64,000 nucleotides of DNA. Source: Marisa cornuarietis. Its lineage: Eukaryota > Mollusca > Gastropoda > Architaenioglossa > Ampullariidae. The position numbers and the translations under genes were made by a program. Within the stretch, counting starts at the first letter, position 1; each line of letters starts with the position of its first letter. Where the stretch lies: the NCBI GenBank assembly GCA_004794655.1, contig SMMW01000568.1, positions 2,283,001-2,347,000 of the forward strand. The letters are read 5' to 3'. Shown one piece after another: positions 46,324-57,989 of the stretch. The notes beneath the pieces are model-generated. The model ran no database searches. It had not been told where the DNA came from and was given only the letters and a program-made list of their open reading frames with translations.

Positions 46324-48317
46324 ATGTTATTATTGTTGTTCACTATGCAAGTGAAACATTTTTATTACTAATATTATAATTATCAATATCCTGGTATATA
46401 AGGTAATCCTGGAATAAAGAAGTTCAATAACAAACTTGCTGGATATGGAAGCTAAACCTTAGGGAGTTTAAATAGGAATTTCATGATTAATCTTGGCATC
46501 GGGGCATTCAAGAGTAAAGGCCAAACGATTTGTACAAAATGCTCACAGCTTCTTAATCAGATTAGTGATGGACAGTGAGGTGAAGTGGAGAGAGAGAGAG
46601 TTTCTGATCATGGGGACCAGCAGACCCCAGTCTACGACTTTCTGCTCCACAGTCAAGCGCAGTAACCATCAGCGGTTGTACATAATATACTTCTTTTAAA
46701 CTTTTGTCTACTCTGGTGTTACTTCAGGTTCATCGTACATTGAAAAGAGGCATAAACCTCTTTTAAACATGTATGATTTGTATCTTGGTCCTAATTAACA
46801 GTTTTACCGTAGGGAGCTTCAGCGTTTGGATCATGTGGCCTCAATTTCTTACCAGTGGCACCTAAATAAACCGAAAAACAAGAGTTTAGTCACCTAAATC
46901 AGGTATCAGTCTCTAAGCATATATAATTGTATCTGTGGGATCAACGATCGAGGCTGTGTTCACAAAACCTTACTTTAATCTCAAGCTTGTGTCCTCCCTA
47001 TAGATCGTGCCTCCCGGTTCTCGTGGTGCGCTTGTGTCTGTGGCCTTATGTTTGTGTTTGTTTGCTTCTGGCTGTCTATGTGGTTTTTCTAGTCACTATG
47101 TGCAAACTTTGGCGGTCACCGGTAGAATCTAATTGACAGCCTACATTTGCACATCCCGCAATCTAGTGACTAAAGAATACTAAACTATCGGAAGTACTCA
47201 AGGCAACTGACTATGAGGAATGTTTGCACGACTCTACATAGTCGGTGCCGACAACATCTGAGACATAGTTTTTACTATTTCCTTCTAAACAACACTGACT
47301 AAATTACACCTGAGATCTTGGTAAATATCAACCCCTGGTCTTCATTCTCTTTATTGTTGTCTTACCATTTCTTTTTTAGAACTTTCTTTATTTATCGTTA
47401 TTGACCCGTGCAGATCGTTTTGTCCTTTTAGAAGCTTTTAAGTTTAGCGAGTGGTATTGTTCTCTTCTCTACTCTAGCAGCAAGCCCTACTTTTATCATG
47501 AATTAGAAACGGGTGGTCGTAGGCATAAGAAGCTGTAGATCGTTTCCAGATTTTCCTCCTTACTCTAAAACCGATTATTCAAAGGATATGTTTAGCGATA
47601 TAAATTTATTAAATTTTTCATTCAAATTCATAATGTTTATTATCTATCTACATTAATAATCAACCTCTTAATTTGGTAAAAAAAAGGCTGCATTCATTAT
47701 TGTCTTTCTTTATCTCTTGTCTGTTTATTTTTAATGTCCGCTCCCTTCAATGTTACTTTTAAGTTTTAACGTGAAATAAATTCGTTATAACATGTATTTT
47801 AAAAACGTTAACTTTATTTATTATATATTTCAATGTAGTATTTTAAAACAACGGCAGTTATGCATTGCTGATAAGTTTCACAAATAAAGTTTTCGTTAAA
47901 GAAAAATCAAGTGATAAGACAAGAACTTGCCCAATGTGACAATGGCAACACAGGTCAGAGCTAGTGGTGTTATGAAGGGGACACGATGTGATCGTGAGGT
48001 GGCCTGAAATAAATTAGTAACTACACAGACGATGGCATTGGACTAAATACACTAATAATAAACGTTGAAGAAACAAATTCCTTCAGCGTACTAAACACTT
48101 GAATAAAAATCGTGAATAGAAAAGAACTTGTAAATAATAATTATAAAAAATAAAATCTTCTAGGTGCTAAATTTGTCAGTCATTTGTTTACGACGGCTTT
48201 GTTAAGTATTATTTATTAATTTTTTATATTCTTAAACGGATTGTAGCGCCACAGTGTAGTGTCCATAGTTAAACAAACTTTAGATACATATTATCATCCT
48301 GCATAAACTCTTACCAT
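41865..48317 (-). CDS. C-type lectin L4, five exons
   Basis: Coding exons: 48317-48315 (ATG), 48003-47931, 46861-46808, 45534-45355 and 42115-41865; 561 bp, 186 aa. Exon 4 is identical in translation to L2. Exon 5 differs from L2 by K/E in the IVEEGTF segment. The linker has HD where L2 has DV. The signal peptide core is FITPLALTCVAIVTLG. The GC donor after exon 2 is conserved. LPD and LND replace the canonical sugar-binding motifs. Intron 4 contains LINE 3 without the extra U2 insertion. The gene looks intact; no transcript evidence is available here. Confidence 0.8.
42494..44460 (-). mobile_element. LINE 3 in L4 intron 4
   Basis: Uninterrupted version of 17411-19690. The frame 43984-43673 joins FKDDVVLVSDKATG to YKYLAVYFSTRMCFS. 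The frame 43611-43327 holds TYAAEIWVL and VYGEVGRYSLYI. Still frameshifted overall. Confidence 0.7.
46254..46322. repeat. (ATT)n microsatellite, expanded in U4
   Basis: About 23 ATT units in the L4 intron between exons 3 and 4. The equivalent tract is roughly 11 units in U2 (about 21455-21486) and shorter in U1 and U3. Confidence 0.9.
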
Positions 48318-48377
48318 CTGAAGACTCCCGTACTTCTCGCTGTTTTCAAGTTCGTAGAGGAGAGACCACCGACTGTT

Positions 48378-48472
48378 TGAACACCGCGCGGCATCAGCAA
48401 TTTATACTCACAAAGTTTCCCAGGTGGCATAAGGTGGGGCAGTAACAGGTATTCACGTCCCGAGAGTCTAAC
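48378..48472 (-). promoter_or_regulatory. TATA promoter of lectin L4
   Basis: Minus-strand TATAAA at 48406-48401; TCAAAC initiator 28 nt on (48378), one base different from L1 and L2. The upstream GTTAGACTCTC has the same 6-bp deletion as L1. Confidence 0.65.
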
Positions 48473-48557
48473 AGGAACACACCATGTCATTAGTGTCCTA
48501 CTATGTCGATAGAAGCTCGATTACAGACGATTCAAACCACCCACACCAATGAAAAGC

Positions 48558-48778
48558 GGTCGGTGGCGCAACGGTTAGCGCCTGTCACCAATACAGTGAG
48601 GACTGGCTGTCCTGAGTTCAGCTCTCGTGTCCGGCACGCTGTTCTTTCTATGTGCAGCATAAGCTTGCAGGGCTGGTGCCTTGCGGTGATATTGAATTAG
48701 TTGCTGCCTCGGCCTAAAACACAACCCATTCACCTTCTCTTTGCCTCATCTCCAGGGAGAGAAGCAAATAAATTATTT
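48558..48778 (+). mobile_element. tRNA-derived SINE (family A), U4 copy
   Basis: GGTCGGTGGCGCAACGGTTA start, as in U1. Confidence 0.65.
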
Positions 48779-49616
48779 AGCTGGCTCATCTAATGGTAAA
48801 ACCGGGATTGAAATTTGCAGAAAGCATTTTTTCTTGTATTTCATGTACATTATCTAGAAACTTATTTTACAAGATCATAAAAGGAAAACTTGTTAACATG
48901 AATAAAGAGTTTCTTTATTTACGTGAATAGGGAGTTTCTGTATTAACATGAATGCTTTCGGATTTTTTATGCATATGGAGTTAATGTCTTTAGGTAAATT
49001 GTCAGTTTCTGTATTTACGCATAATCATTCAACAATTTCCTTTTCACTAATATCACTAATATCTAAACACAAGAAAAACACAAGGAAAGGCAGAAGGAAA
49101 AAGACCACGAAAAAGACGGGGGATAAAAAAACGATAAGAGCAATGAAGACAAGTGCTCCCATCTTTGATGGTAACACCTGTCTTGATAGCAGTCGTCCAT
49201 GTACGGCTTCAATAATAAAGATACCTTTTGATCTTATTATGACACCTATCTGAAATTTCTCCAGATAATATCTGACGTACAGTTAAACTGCAGAAATCAT
49301 GGGAATCTTGAGTGACTCCACGTCAGCCCAGGACACGTCGTCAAGTGCAAAGGAGTGGGGTGTGGAGATGGAGAGTTGGGGTGGTGGCAAGAATTCTAAT
49401 CACACCCGATATCTCGCACTTGATTTCTTTCTGCAGCTGCAGGTTGTGTTAGCAGAATAACAATGACATACTTTTTCATCGTTGAAGTGGAGACCGCAAA
49501 ATCACAGCGCGAGACTGCACCGTGTTCAGGCTTCACACGTAGACTTCTTAAACAGAGGATGGAGTGCGTGCAAATAGAGGGCTATGTGTGCTCGAGAGAT
49601 TAAACGACCTCCCCCC

Positions 49617-49618
<2 letters not shown>

Positions 49619-49690
<72 letters not shown>
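49619..49690. repeat. (AC)n microsatellite
   Basis: About 35 AC units, followed by CATACATACATACATA. It marks the boundary zone between U4 and the third S copy. Confidence 0.95.
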
Positions 49691-49696
<6 letters not shown>

Positions 49697-49849
49697 AGAC
49701 ATACATACATACATACACACATCTCGTAGCTATCTTCTGAGTCTCTTCCTAGACCTTTTACCGTCCTCTTTATTTCACATTTTTCACAACTCTTTGTTGT
49801 TTGTATTAGCCATTCTTTAATTGATATACTTCTGACATTAGGAAGGCTG

Positions 49850-52380
49850 TCTTTATTCTAATATCTTCAATAAAAAAATTCTTAGCTTAACCGCGGTCTT
49901 GCTTGAAGGTAACACCGCCCATGCAACTCAGCCAATGCCTTATCATCTTAATTGCACCGTCTTTACGACATCGCTAAAGATACAGCTTCCATAATAAATC
50001 ACACCTGTCGATCGCATTTCTTAAGACATCCATCATATCTTTTCAGGTGGTATTTGATTTACGTATGAAGCAATAAAATATTTTATATTTTTATATTATA
50101 TTTTTTATGTATTCTTTTATTGCATTTTTGTGGAGCACAAATAGAAAAGGTGAGAGGAAGAGAGAAAGAAGAAAAGAAAACGCATGAAAAGATCATGCCG
50201 GCAGTTCCAATCCGTGATGGCGCCTGCTGTCTTTATAGAAGTAGTTCGAATTGAGAGATGAGGACTGGAAGTTCAAGCTTCGCATGAGTACACTGTTGAA
50301 TGAACGACGTTAGCGATGTCTGTCATTAAAAGGTTCTCAGTATAATGTTCCACATGCTGCTTTATCTACTGATAGCTTTATATGGTCTCTTTTTATGTGC
50401 AAACTTATCTTCTTTCTGCAGTTCGTCATAAAACTATATCTTTGTGTCTATCCCAACGACCGGTACCAGTCAATGATTCTCATCCCTCACTTTTTCAAGA
50501 TCCACTATTACTCTTTCTTAAAAATCACGAAACAATTTTTGACACATAAATGTCTTTTCGACAATCAGGATAATTTCATCTGCAAGTCCATCTTACTCAA
50601 AAGTTGCAGTGTCAGCATCATCAGACATCTCTCTGTTGTCGACATTTGTATTGTTTCTCTACTCGACTATTGTAACTCTCTGTTCGATATCTCCCTGACA
50701 GTCTGCTCGACAATATCCAGAGAGTTCAAAATAATTCTGTTCACATTGTATTACACAACCGAAGGCATTGTGTCCAACCGATTTTGTACTCTCATCGAAT
50801 TGAAGATCGTCATACTTCGCTGTAGTGATGTTGACGGGCTCACCCCAATCTATCTTCATCAGCCTGTGTCACCATACCAGCCTGGGAGGTCAGTTTTCTG
50901 TGCCCTACTCACTGTTTCACGTATTAGACTGAAGAGGTTTGTCCCTCACTCGTTCTCCCTCTATGTTTGGGATGCCCTGCCTCCGTCTGATATCATTTGT
51001 TATCCTGTCTAGATATAAAACCTTTACTCCTTCAGAAATACGTATAATCATCGGTCTTCCCTGTTCGTTTATTTCTCTACTCTTCCTCCCTCTGAGTTCC
51101 TTCATCTTCCCAGAATTGTAAACTGTGCATGTAACTGAATTTTTGTTAACTGTACATATGGGTGTAGTTATGCTGTGTGTGTGTATATTGTGCCTGACTA
51201 GGTGTATATGAGTTGTACATGTGCATGTTAACTGTACATATGAGTGTAGTTATGCTTACTGTACATGTGTGTGTTAACGGTGCATGAGAGGATGTATATT
51301 AATTATACATGTGAGTATGTTACATTACAAGTTGAGTGAAACATTTTTCTTTATGATCGGGTTAAGGTCATTTTAAAATAATAATTTCGAAAATATGAGT
51401 GCATAATTATGCTTAATTTTCAAGATATAAGCCTTCAAACCTCGGCATTCTCACCTGCCACTAGGAAATCAGGTGAAAACTACTTTCCTGTACTGAAGAG
51501 TTCTCTTGTGCCCAAGTAGTATTGTAACAGGGAGTGTGGCTTAGTTAAAGAAATCTGTGCATGTCTTCAAGTCAAATGAAGAAACATCGCTCAGGTTCTC
51601 GTATTCAAGGAGCCATTTTAAAATGAAACGGCTGGTTTTGGAATACAGCCCTACAGATTTGAACTTAGAAGCTTCCACTGAAGTTAACAAAAGTGAAAGG
51701 TCCAAACCAAATTCACTCAATAAACTGATATTAAATAAATCGACTTCGGCAAAATTTAATGGGCAACAGTGAGGGTCATTGCAGTCTACGTTGTATTATT
51801 ATTGATTGTCTGTTACTAAGTGGGCGAATTTGAGTTAATTCCTCAAAGTGTATTATTGTTAAGAAAATAGAAACATATTTCAAATGTGCGTTTGTCTAAA
51901 TTAAACTATTGTATTTTTTATTTGATAGATGGTTAATTTCCTGTCCTGCTTTTTGATTTTATTGTTACAACTGACTGCTGCTAATGACTTTTTACCACTA
52001 GAAATATAATAATTTAATACTTATTTATCGATGTAAAAGCTTATTTCCTCCTCATTTAGCTGCAAACAAAATTTACTATTTACTTAGCGATACTCGCACG
52101 TGCTCCTCATACGTTTATCATCCTTGCTTTTGAGATGTTTCGATCAAATTCTTAAGTACGGTGTGGTGACGAAGTTTACACGGCACGTTTGAACAAAGAT
52201 CTCCGAACAAAGTTAATCTACTGGCGTTTTCTGTCTTTATCTTTAGGATTTCCTTAATTAGTACAAACTAACCCCATTTGAATGTCGAAGAGAACATTTA
52301 GCAACAGCACATTGTGACCTGGTCTGTTTTCTTTTTTTACCGAGGTTTGCATCTTTTTTCTTCGAATTCGGGTCATCCAG
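49850..52380. repeat. Third, diverged partial copy of the S block
   Basis: Begins TTATTCTAATATCTTCAATA, exactly where S-specific sequence starts after LINE 1 at 8108, so LINE 1 was never here. It matches 8108-11100 except for a gap covering roughly 8640-9115. It includes the region deleted in S2 (10034-10937). It ends in a GAT repeat at the position of the orphan exon. Confidence 0.75.
50395..51015 (+). mobile_element. L2-type LINE C-terminal remnant, longest frame
   Basis: A 205-codon frame contains VSLLDYCNSLFDIS, VDGLTPIYLHQP, PYQPGRSVFCALL, TVSRIRLKRF and FSLYVWDALPPSD. This order matches the C-terminal extension of L2/CR1 ORF2. No RT core or intact 3' end is attached. Confidence 0.65.
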
Positions 52381-52395
52381 ATGATGATGATGATA

Positions 52396-52426
<31 letters not shown>

Positions 52427-52430
52427 CGAC

Positions 52431-52467
<37 letters not shown>
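52379..52467. repeat. (GAT/GAC)n repeat replacing the orphan exon
   Basis: GATGATGATGATAATGACGA-type run directly after CGGGTCATCCA. In S1 and S2 the equivalent TCATCCAGACGG lies inside the signal-peptide exon. A second GAT/GGT run lies at 52857-52905. Confidence 0.85.
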
Positions 52468-52468
<1 letters not shown>

Positions 52469-52861
52469 GCAAACGATGAGAGAGGTGAAGTAAAAGTTTC
52501 CCTTCTTTGATGGTAACAGCTGTCTTTATATCAATCGTTCAAAGTACGGCTTCTATAATAATAATTTCCCTTGATTTTATTACTTATCACACCTATCTGA
52601 AATCTTTCCAGATGATGTGTGGGGTACTGTTAGACGACAGCAGTCATGGGAATGTGTATCATAGCTACTTTCTTACACCACTTGCCATCCTCTTTATTTC
52701 ACACTTTCACAAACTTTTGTCCTTTATATCAGCCAATTGTTACCTGACACGTTTGTAGCATGATGGGTTATAGAAAAAACTTTCCCACACTTTGTCAAAC
52801 GTCGTCAAGATTTTTGTGGTTTGGAATGAATTTAAAAGCCCCTCCATAATGTTTTAGATGA

Positions 52862-52895
<34 letters not shown>

Positions 52896-52946
52896 GGTGG
52901 TGGTGGACTGCAAGCGGCAATAATGTAGTAAAAGGGCGTGTTCAAA

Positions 52947-53075
52947 GTTAGACCACGCCTCTCAAGGAGGGATACTGCGTGTAGCTACCGACACGTCTTG
53001 TACCACGTGACATTTATGACCTGACGCAATCAATGTGGATGTGTATATAATGCTGATGTGGTGATCTTACACTAA
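52947..53075 (+). promoter_or_regulatory. TATA promoter of lectin L5
   Basis: TATATAATGCTGATG at 53044-53058 aligns with TATAAATTGCTGATG of the minus-strand lectins. The upstream GTTAGACCACGCCTCTC (52947-52963) is identical to L2. Start predicted near 53070. Non-coding exon 1 would end at 53140 before GTAAGAG. Confidence 0.6.
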
Positions 53076-53412
53076 CCTGGACACACGATCTCCCTTCGCA
53101 TTCATAGGAACCCACTGTGTGACCAGCCTAAGGGTAGAAGGTAAGAGTACGTGCAGAATGTCATAGATCTTGAGACAGTAAACAATGTTTAATGAAACCG
53201 TAACATGGTAAAGAAATTATCAGTTTCCTTCCTAAATTATATAAAGGAGATTGCAATTATTTATATGTTATGTGTTCTTCGACTTTTTACAATTATTTTC
53301 TGCATTTAATTTTGTGCATGTAAGGAATGAGTTTTACTCTTTTTCCTCATTAATGGTTACGATGTGTGTTTTTTCTTTCGTGTCAAGTCAAACTCTGTCA
53401 TCAATCATCACA

Positions 53413-56400
53413 ATGATGTTTCCGGACGCTGTAAGATCAGCTGGCTTCATATTCACAGCACTTATGGCAGTGGCTAGTGTCATCACTGTCACCAACGGTA
53501 AGTCCTCTTTTTTAAAATTGACCAACAATTGAATCCTTCAAATCTGCACTAAGAACTCACCTCTTCCTTGAGTATTACTCCTAACACAGTCCACATAGTG
53601 CCAGTCCCTTTTCACACTCTCCCTCGCAATTTCTTGATACTTTACTACTCGTCTTCGTCTACACAATTACGAGATTTTCTTGATACGTTGTGCATCTTTG
53701 TGTTTCCTCTATTTGTCTTTTATTTGTCGTCAGTACTGTTGTTTATTCTTCGGTATGCTGTCCATGTTGTCCCTGCCTCATTTCTGTTTTAAGCGCTAGG
53801 AGCACGCTCCTTAGGAGTGTGAATTATGCGCTGTGTAAATCTTCATTTTATTATCATTATTATTCGTTTTGGTGTGTAGTCTCTCAATCATCCTAAAAGC
53901 AGAGTCACGCCAGGATACATCCGTCCACATTAAAAGAAAAAAACAAAGAACCATCGCATTAGCAACGTTAGCAAAATTTAACAACGAGGACTAACTGACG
54001 ACTGAAATGTATCACTATTGGGGACTGTATCACTATAGCATCATTTGCGGTGTCCCTCCTTGCCCTGTCATAACACTGACTGGGGATAAGGTGAGCGTCC
54101 ACTCATGAGCAGACAAACATTGACACTAAGGAGCAGACAAACATCGACACTCAGGAGCAGACAAACATCGACACTCAAGAGCAGACAAGCAGAAACTCCA
54201 CAGCCACACACTCACCTTGTAGTGCCGGGAGACACGAACTGGAGGGATGACGCCAGCATTGGAGAGTTTGGAAAGCTTTTGAGACCCTGTCTTCAAGCTC
54301 TGATCCTACAGATACGGGTAGGTATCCTAACAGATTTGCACCAGCCATAGGTGATTAATCTCTTGTTTTTCTGATTATTTAGGTGCGCCAAGTGAGATAA
54401 GGCGCTCAAACGTGGCGACTAGAATTGTGAACGGCGCAGAGGCTCGTTCGGATCGTGCAGCCCCCAACAAACAAATCGGTAAGCATGCAATAGTAAAAAT
54501 AATACGTTTTTAAAAGATGATTACGCTTCCTTACTATGTACGGTAAAACCGCAGTAACAGTGACCAAAGTACAAGTAATACATTAAAAGAGAATTGCATC
54601 TCTTTACAGTGTACGATTTCTGATGGTTAGTACACTCGAAATTGGAGCAGAAAGTCGTTGACTAGGTTTTTATGGTCCCTCGTCGTCAGAAGCTCTCTCC
54701 TTCGTCTCACTCCCTATCACCCAGTTGATTAGCAGAGAAGGTTAAGGTTGAGCTCCGTCTTCCACATGCTTTGAATGTCACATCTTACATGTCGAACCGT
54801 TTCATTAATTTCATATACTAGTATGACGATATCAATTTTATTTATATAGTCAACACCGAAAATCTTTATTGATATGAACTAAATAATTTACCATAGAATA
54901 AAAGTAATCCTTATTTACATTGTCTACCAAAAACAATAAGAAGAAAAATCGCTATTTTCTAATAATAATAATAATAATAATAGAGGATACTCTTATAATA
55001 ATATATTCGCCCTGTATTGGCCGTTGTCCCAGTAAGTCAAATTTGTTGTATTCTGCAATTGAGCGGAGTTATTGGGTGTGATCCCATTGAATAGGTGGGA
55101 GTAGATCTGAGGCACAGTTAGAGTGAAATTCCCCGCACTAAACTTGGCGGACTGTAATGTGGACACCCCGCCTGGAAACATCAAAGAGGTCAACAGCAAA
55201 GGAAGTTCTAGGCGTCAAACGAAGAAGAAACAATCCTTGGTCACGACCAACATCCTAGCTCACTGTGACCAAAAGAGGACCATGTTGTTGTTGATTCTGG
55301 ATGAGGAAGTGCTTGCACCTCACGGTGATTTCGCACTGTGGTGATGGGGATCTTTGGGGGATAGGGGAAGTGGGCGAAGATAGTGAGAGATTGGGGAGGT
55401 GTGGGCGGAGGGTCGCTGTTTTGTAGCACCACAGGTGTTGTTTACTCTTGCTTTTGCCCTATTTTTCTGTTGATGTCTAGGTTTGCCAAGTCTGTATTGG
55501 GGTTGGACTGTGTTTGTGCCCTCTTTACCTGTTGTTAATCTACGAGACCTGCCATTGGTGGTGTATCGGCTGGTGCCCTCTGTTCCTGCAGTTGTTACTT
55601 CCTATTAGTGCTTAGGCGACCTGGGCGCCGTGGTGGTGTACTGTGTTGATTATCGGCTTCCACATGTTGCTCTACTCTGGTTTATTTGGTTTTCTTGTAT
55701 TTGTTTCTATATTAATGGTTAGTTAACCAGATTTAACCCTTAGCTTATCTTATGTTAGTCTAGAGTTTAAGCGGCTTGTACATATTGATGCTACTAATGA
55801 AAATATGCTATTCCAAAGTTCTTTAGGTGGGTTTAGGCATTTATTAAGGTTTAACCCCAGTCTATATTTATCTAAAACAGTTTAAGTTTTTTCTTTTTCT
55901 GGTTTGTTTTCATTACACTCCAGCAACACATGCGGTGGTAAGTCTTTCCCCACAGGCACCTAAAGGAAGGTCTTTACATCTTGTGAGGTATTCAATATAG
56001 CTATATTGGACTGGTCAGACCTATTTGATTTTAAGAACATCAAAGTGTGACTAGGCTGGTCGTCGATCAGTCTCCTAGTACATTTACCTTCATTTTCGTA
56101 TTTCTCTTGCCACCTTATTTTTTATTTCTAGCTTTATGGCAATTCTTCTCTCTGCTGGTGAAATAGAGATGTTTCGGGTGGTGACTTTATGTTTCTTGTT
56201 TTACTGCCAGTTGAACTCGTTTGTCAGCCTTGAAGGAAGGCCATGAAAAGGCTAGGGAAAAATTAAACCTGAAACAGCTTCCAAATACAAAAAAACGAAC
56301 TGTGCCATTAAGAAAAGGATGAAGGCAGCTAGGGGGAGAACTGGATCGGGAGCTAAGGACCATTACAAGACAGGTTAAACCAACACTTCTGTCATTGAAG

Positions 56401-57986
56401 ACAACAATGGCCACCTTCCCACAGAAAGCAGTGATCTACTAAATACGATAGACTGAATGTTGCAATGACCTGTACAACTTCCAGCGGAGGACAAACGCTA
56501 ACATCCTTCAAAACAAACCTGCAGACCTAGCAATATTGCGGGAAGATGTCGAAAGAGCTGTATCCAATCTGAAGAAAGGTAAGTCACCAGGCGTTGATAA
56601 CGCTCCATCTGAGCTGCTCAAGCAGGGCGGGGTAGGGAAGAAACTACAAAGGCTGTCACTGCTCTGTGCTAAAGAGTTTGGAATGCAAGGGACGGCCAAA
56701 AGAATGGACGCTGTCGCTAGTCATACCTTTCTCAAAAATAAAATGTCCAAACTGGAAAAAGTGGCTCACAAACGTCAAATACTGGACTGGTCTCCTGTGT
56801 AGGACCTTCTCACTATCTCCCAAAATAGGCGTGAGTCGCGGGCCTTGTCAGCTGCCGCGTCTGTCGATGTATATGAATGAGAGAAGAGAGGGTTGAGGCT
56901 TTATGTGTCGTCAACGAACCAGGTAAAAGGACAATTTTCGTTTTTTTGTGGCGGTAAAACACGGTCCTTGTAGTATCAGGTGACTTGCAGCTTCGTCCAG
57001 TTTTGATGCAGCATATTTGTTCTTAGGTATCTTCGTAAGAGAGGAATAAAGAGAGAGGGAGAGATGTCGAGAAAGAAGGGGGAGAGAGGTGAAGCTGTCT
57101 TAATATAACATTTATCTCAATGTGAATTAGGGGTCCAAAGCCGCTCCGCTAATTAAAATTGTAAATAAGCAAACACATATTCCAACATACGGATCCACAT
57201 GGCATATCCTCGCTCGTACGAGTGGAAGTCAGCACGCAAAATCCCATTCAAAATGATTTCTTACGAGGTAACGCTCACATGTAACGCTTAAGGAGACAAC
57301 ACTCGGATCTTCCGCAGTCCCGCTTCTGTCAAATCAATCAAGCAGGGTCGATCAAGAAAGGGCAAGATCGGGTCATCACAACATTCAACATTATACGGTC
57401 TGTCTCCAGCACGATTTTAGGTCCAAGAAATCTACTAAGAGAATAAGACAGAACAGATGATTTTTTCCCAGGCGTAATTGTTTAAAACATTAAATTCTAT
57501 ACATGTCTAACCGGCACATATACAGGCAAGAAGAGCAATTTCGTTCCACAACAAAACTCGCTTGCGTTTATTGTTAGATTTAGGATTTCGACATATATTC
57601 GTTACATAGTGTATACAAAAGTAGAAGTGCCATACAACACTCTCAGTACACTAGTTTGTACTGTCTTACACATACAGCGCTCTCGTTACTGCAGTATGTA
57701 CTGCATTACACATACAAACCGAGCGGGACTACTTCAGAGGACAGTTTCTGACACAACGACAGTATTAAATCCTGTAAAACTCTCCTATGTAACATTTCTT
57801 GTGCAGGCAACTGTGCTGTGGAGAAGAACTATGTGCTTTACAACAATCGCTGTATAAAGCTGTACACTATCCCGAAAAACTACATGACTGCCGGAAAGGT
57901 GTGTGAAGCTGACGGAGCTCATCTCTTTAACATGAAGGACCCTAATAACGATGTCCAGGCCTTGCAGTCGTTGCTGAACACCGCAG
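53413..57986 (+). CDS. C-type lectin L5, plus strand, terminal exon not in window
   Basis: Coding exons: 53413-53497, 54383-54478 and 57807-57986 (361 bp so far). Exon 2 starts MMFPDAVRSAG with hydrophobic FIFTALMAVASVITV and ends in phase 1 before GTAAGT. Exon 3 (96 bp, against 54 bp in L1-L4) is a linker containing TRIVNGAEARS. Exon 4 is exactly 180 bp, as in L1-L4, and reads CAVEKNYVLYNNRC and CEADGAHLFNM, then a GTAAAG donor. All junctions are phase 1. The second half of the lectin domain was not found up to 59279, where an LTR element starts, so it should lie beyond 64000 or be lost. Unlike L1-L4, the ATG is inside exon 2 and intron 2 has an ordinary GT donor. Confidence 0.7.
53529..53866 (+). 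mobile_element. L2-like LINE 3' end in L5 intron
   Basis: Starts with CTTCAAATCTGCACTAAGAA, which translates SNLH/ALRTHLF-like and is typical of a LINE ORF2 C-terminus. It continues to AAGCGCTAGGAGCACGCTCC and ATGCGCTGTGTAAATC with an ATT-rich tail. Confidence 0.6.
54106..54190. repeat. 24-bp minisatellite, about 3.5 copies
   Basis: The unit GAGCAGACAAACATCGACAC plus TCAG recurs at 24-bp spacing, so any frame through it is preserved (SRQTSTLR repeats). It lies between L5 exons 2 and 3. Confidence 0.85.
54490..56330. other. L5 intron 3, first part: nothing recognised
   Basis: AT-rich with an AAT run at about 54962-54981. A GC-richer stretch at 55100-55640 has no exon or repeat that I recognise. 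Confidence 0.45.
56340..56880 (+). mobile_element. RTE-like LINE remnant in L5 intron 3
   Basis: Frames read ECCNDLYNF, NKPADLAILREDVERAVSNL, KKGKSPGVDNAPSELLKQGG and, after a frameshift, KEWTLSLVIPFSK. These are the thumb and finger-1 segments of an RT like those of RTE-related LINEs. It is short and broken. It is a different family from the RTE at 24768. Confidence 0.7.
56890..57800. other. L5 intron 3, second part
   Basis: No gene recognised. Imperfect direct repeats lie just upstream of exon 4 at about 57640-57720 (ACACATACAGCGC / ACACATACAAACC contexts). Confidence 0.45.
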
Positions 57987-57989
57987 GTA

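Larger units (their letters stand above)
40444..49490. repeat. Lectin module U4
   Basis: Near-identical counterpart of U2. It has empty sites where U2 has the 18728-19017 insertion and where U1/U3 have the intron-2 L2-like tail. It ends near 49490, beyond which (AC)n and the third S copy follow. Confidence 0.85.

Noticed and set aside
49526..49820. Frames encoding long HTHT or VCVC runs
   Set aside because: Translations of the (AC)n microsatellite.
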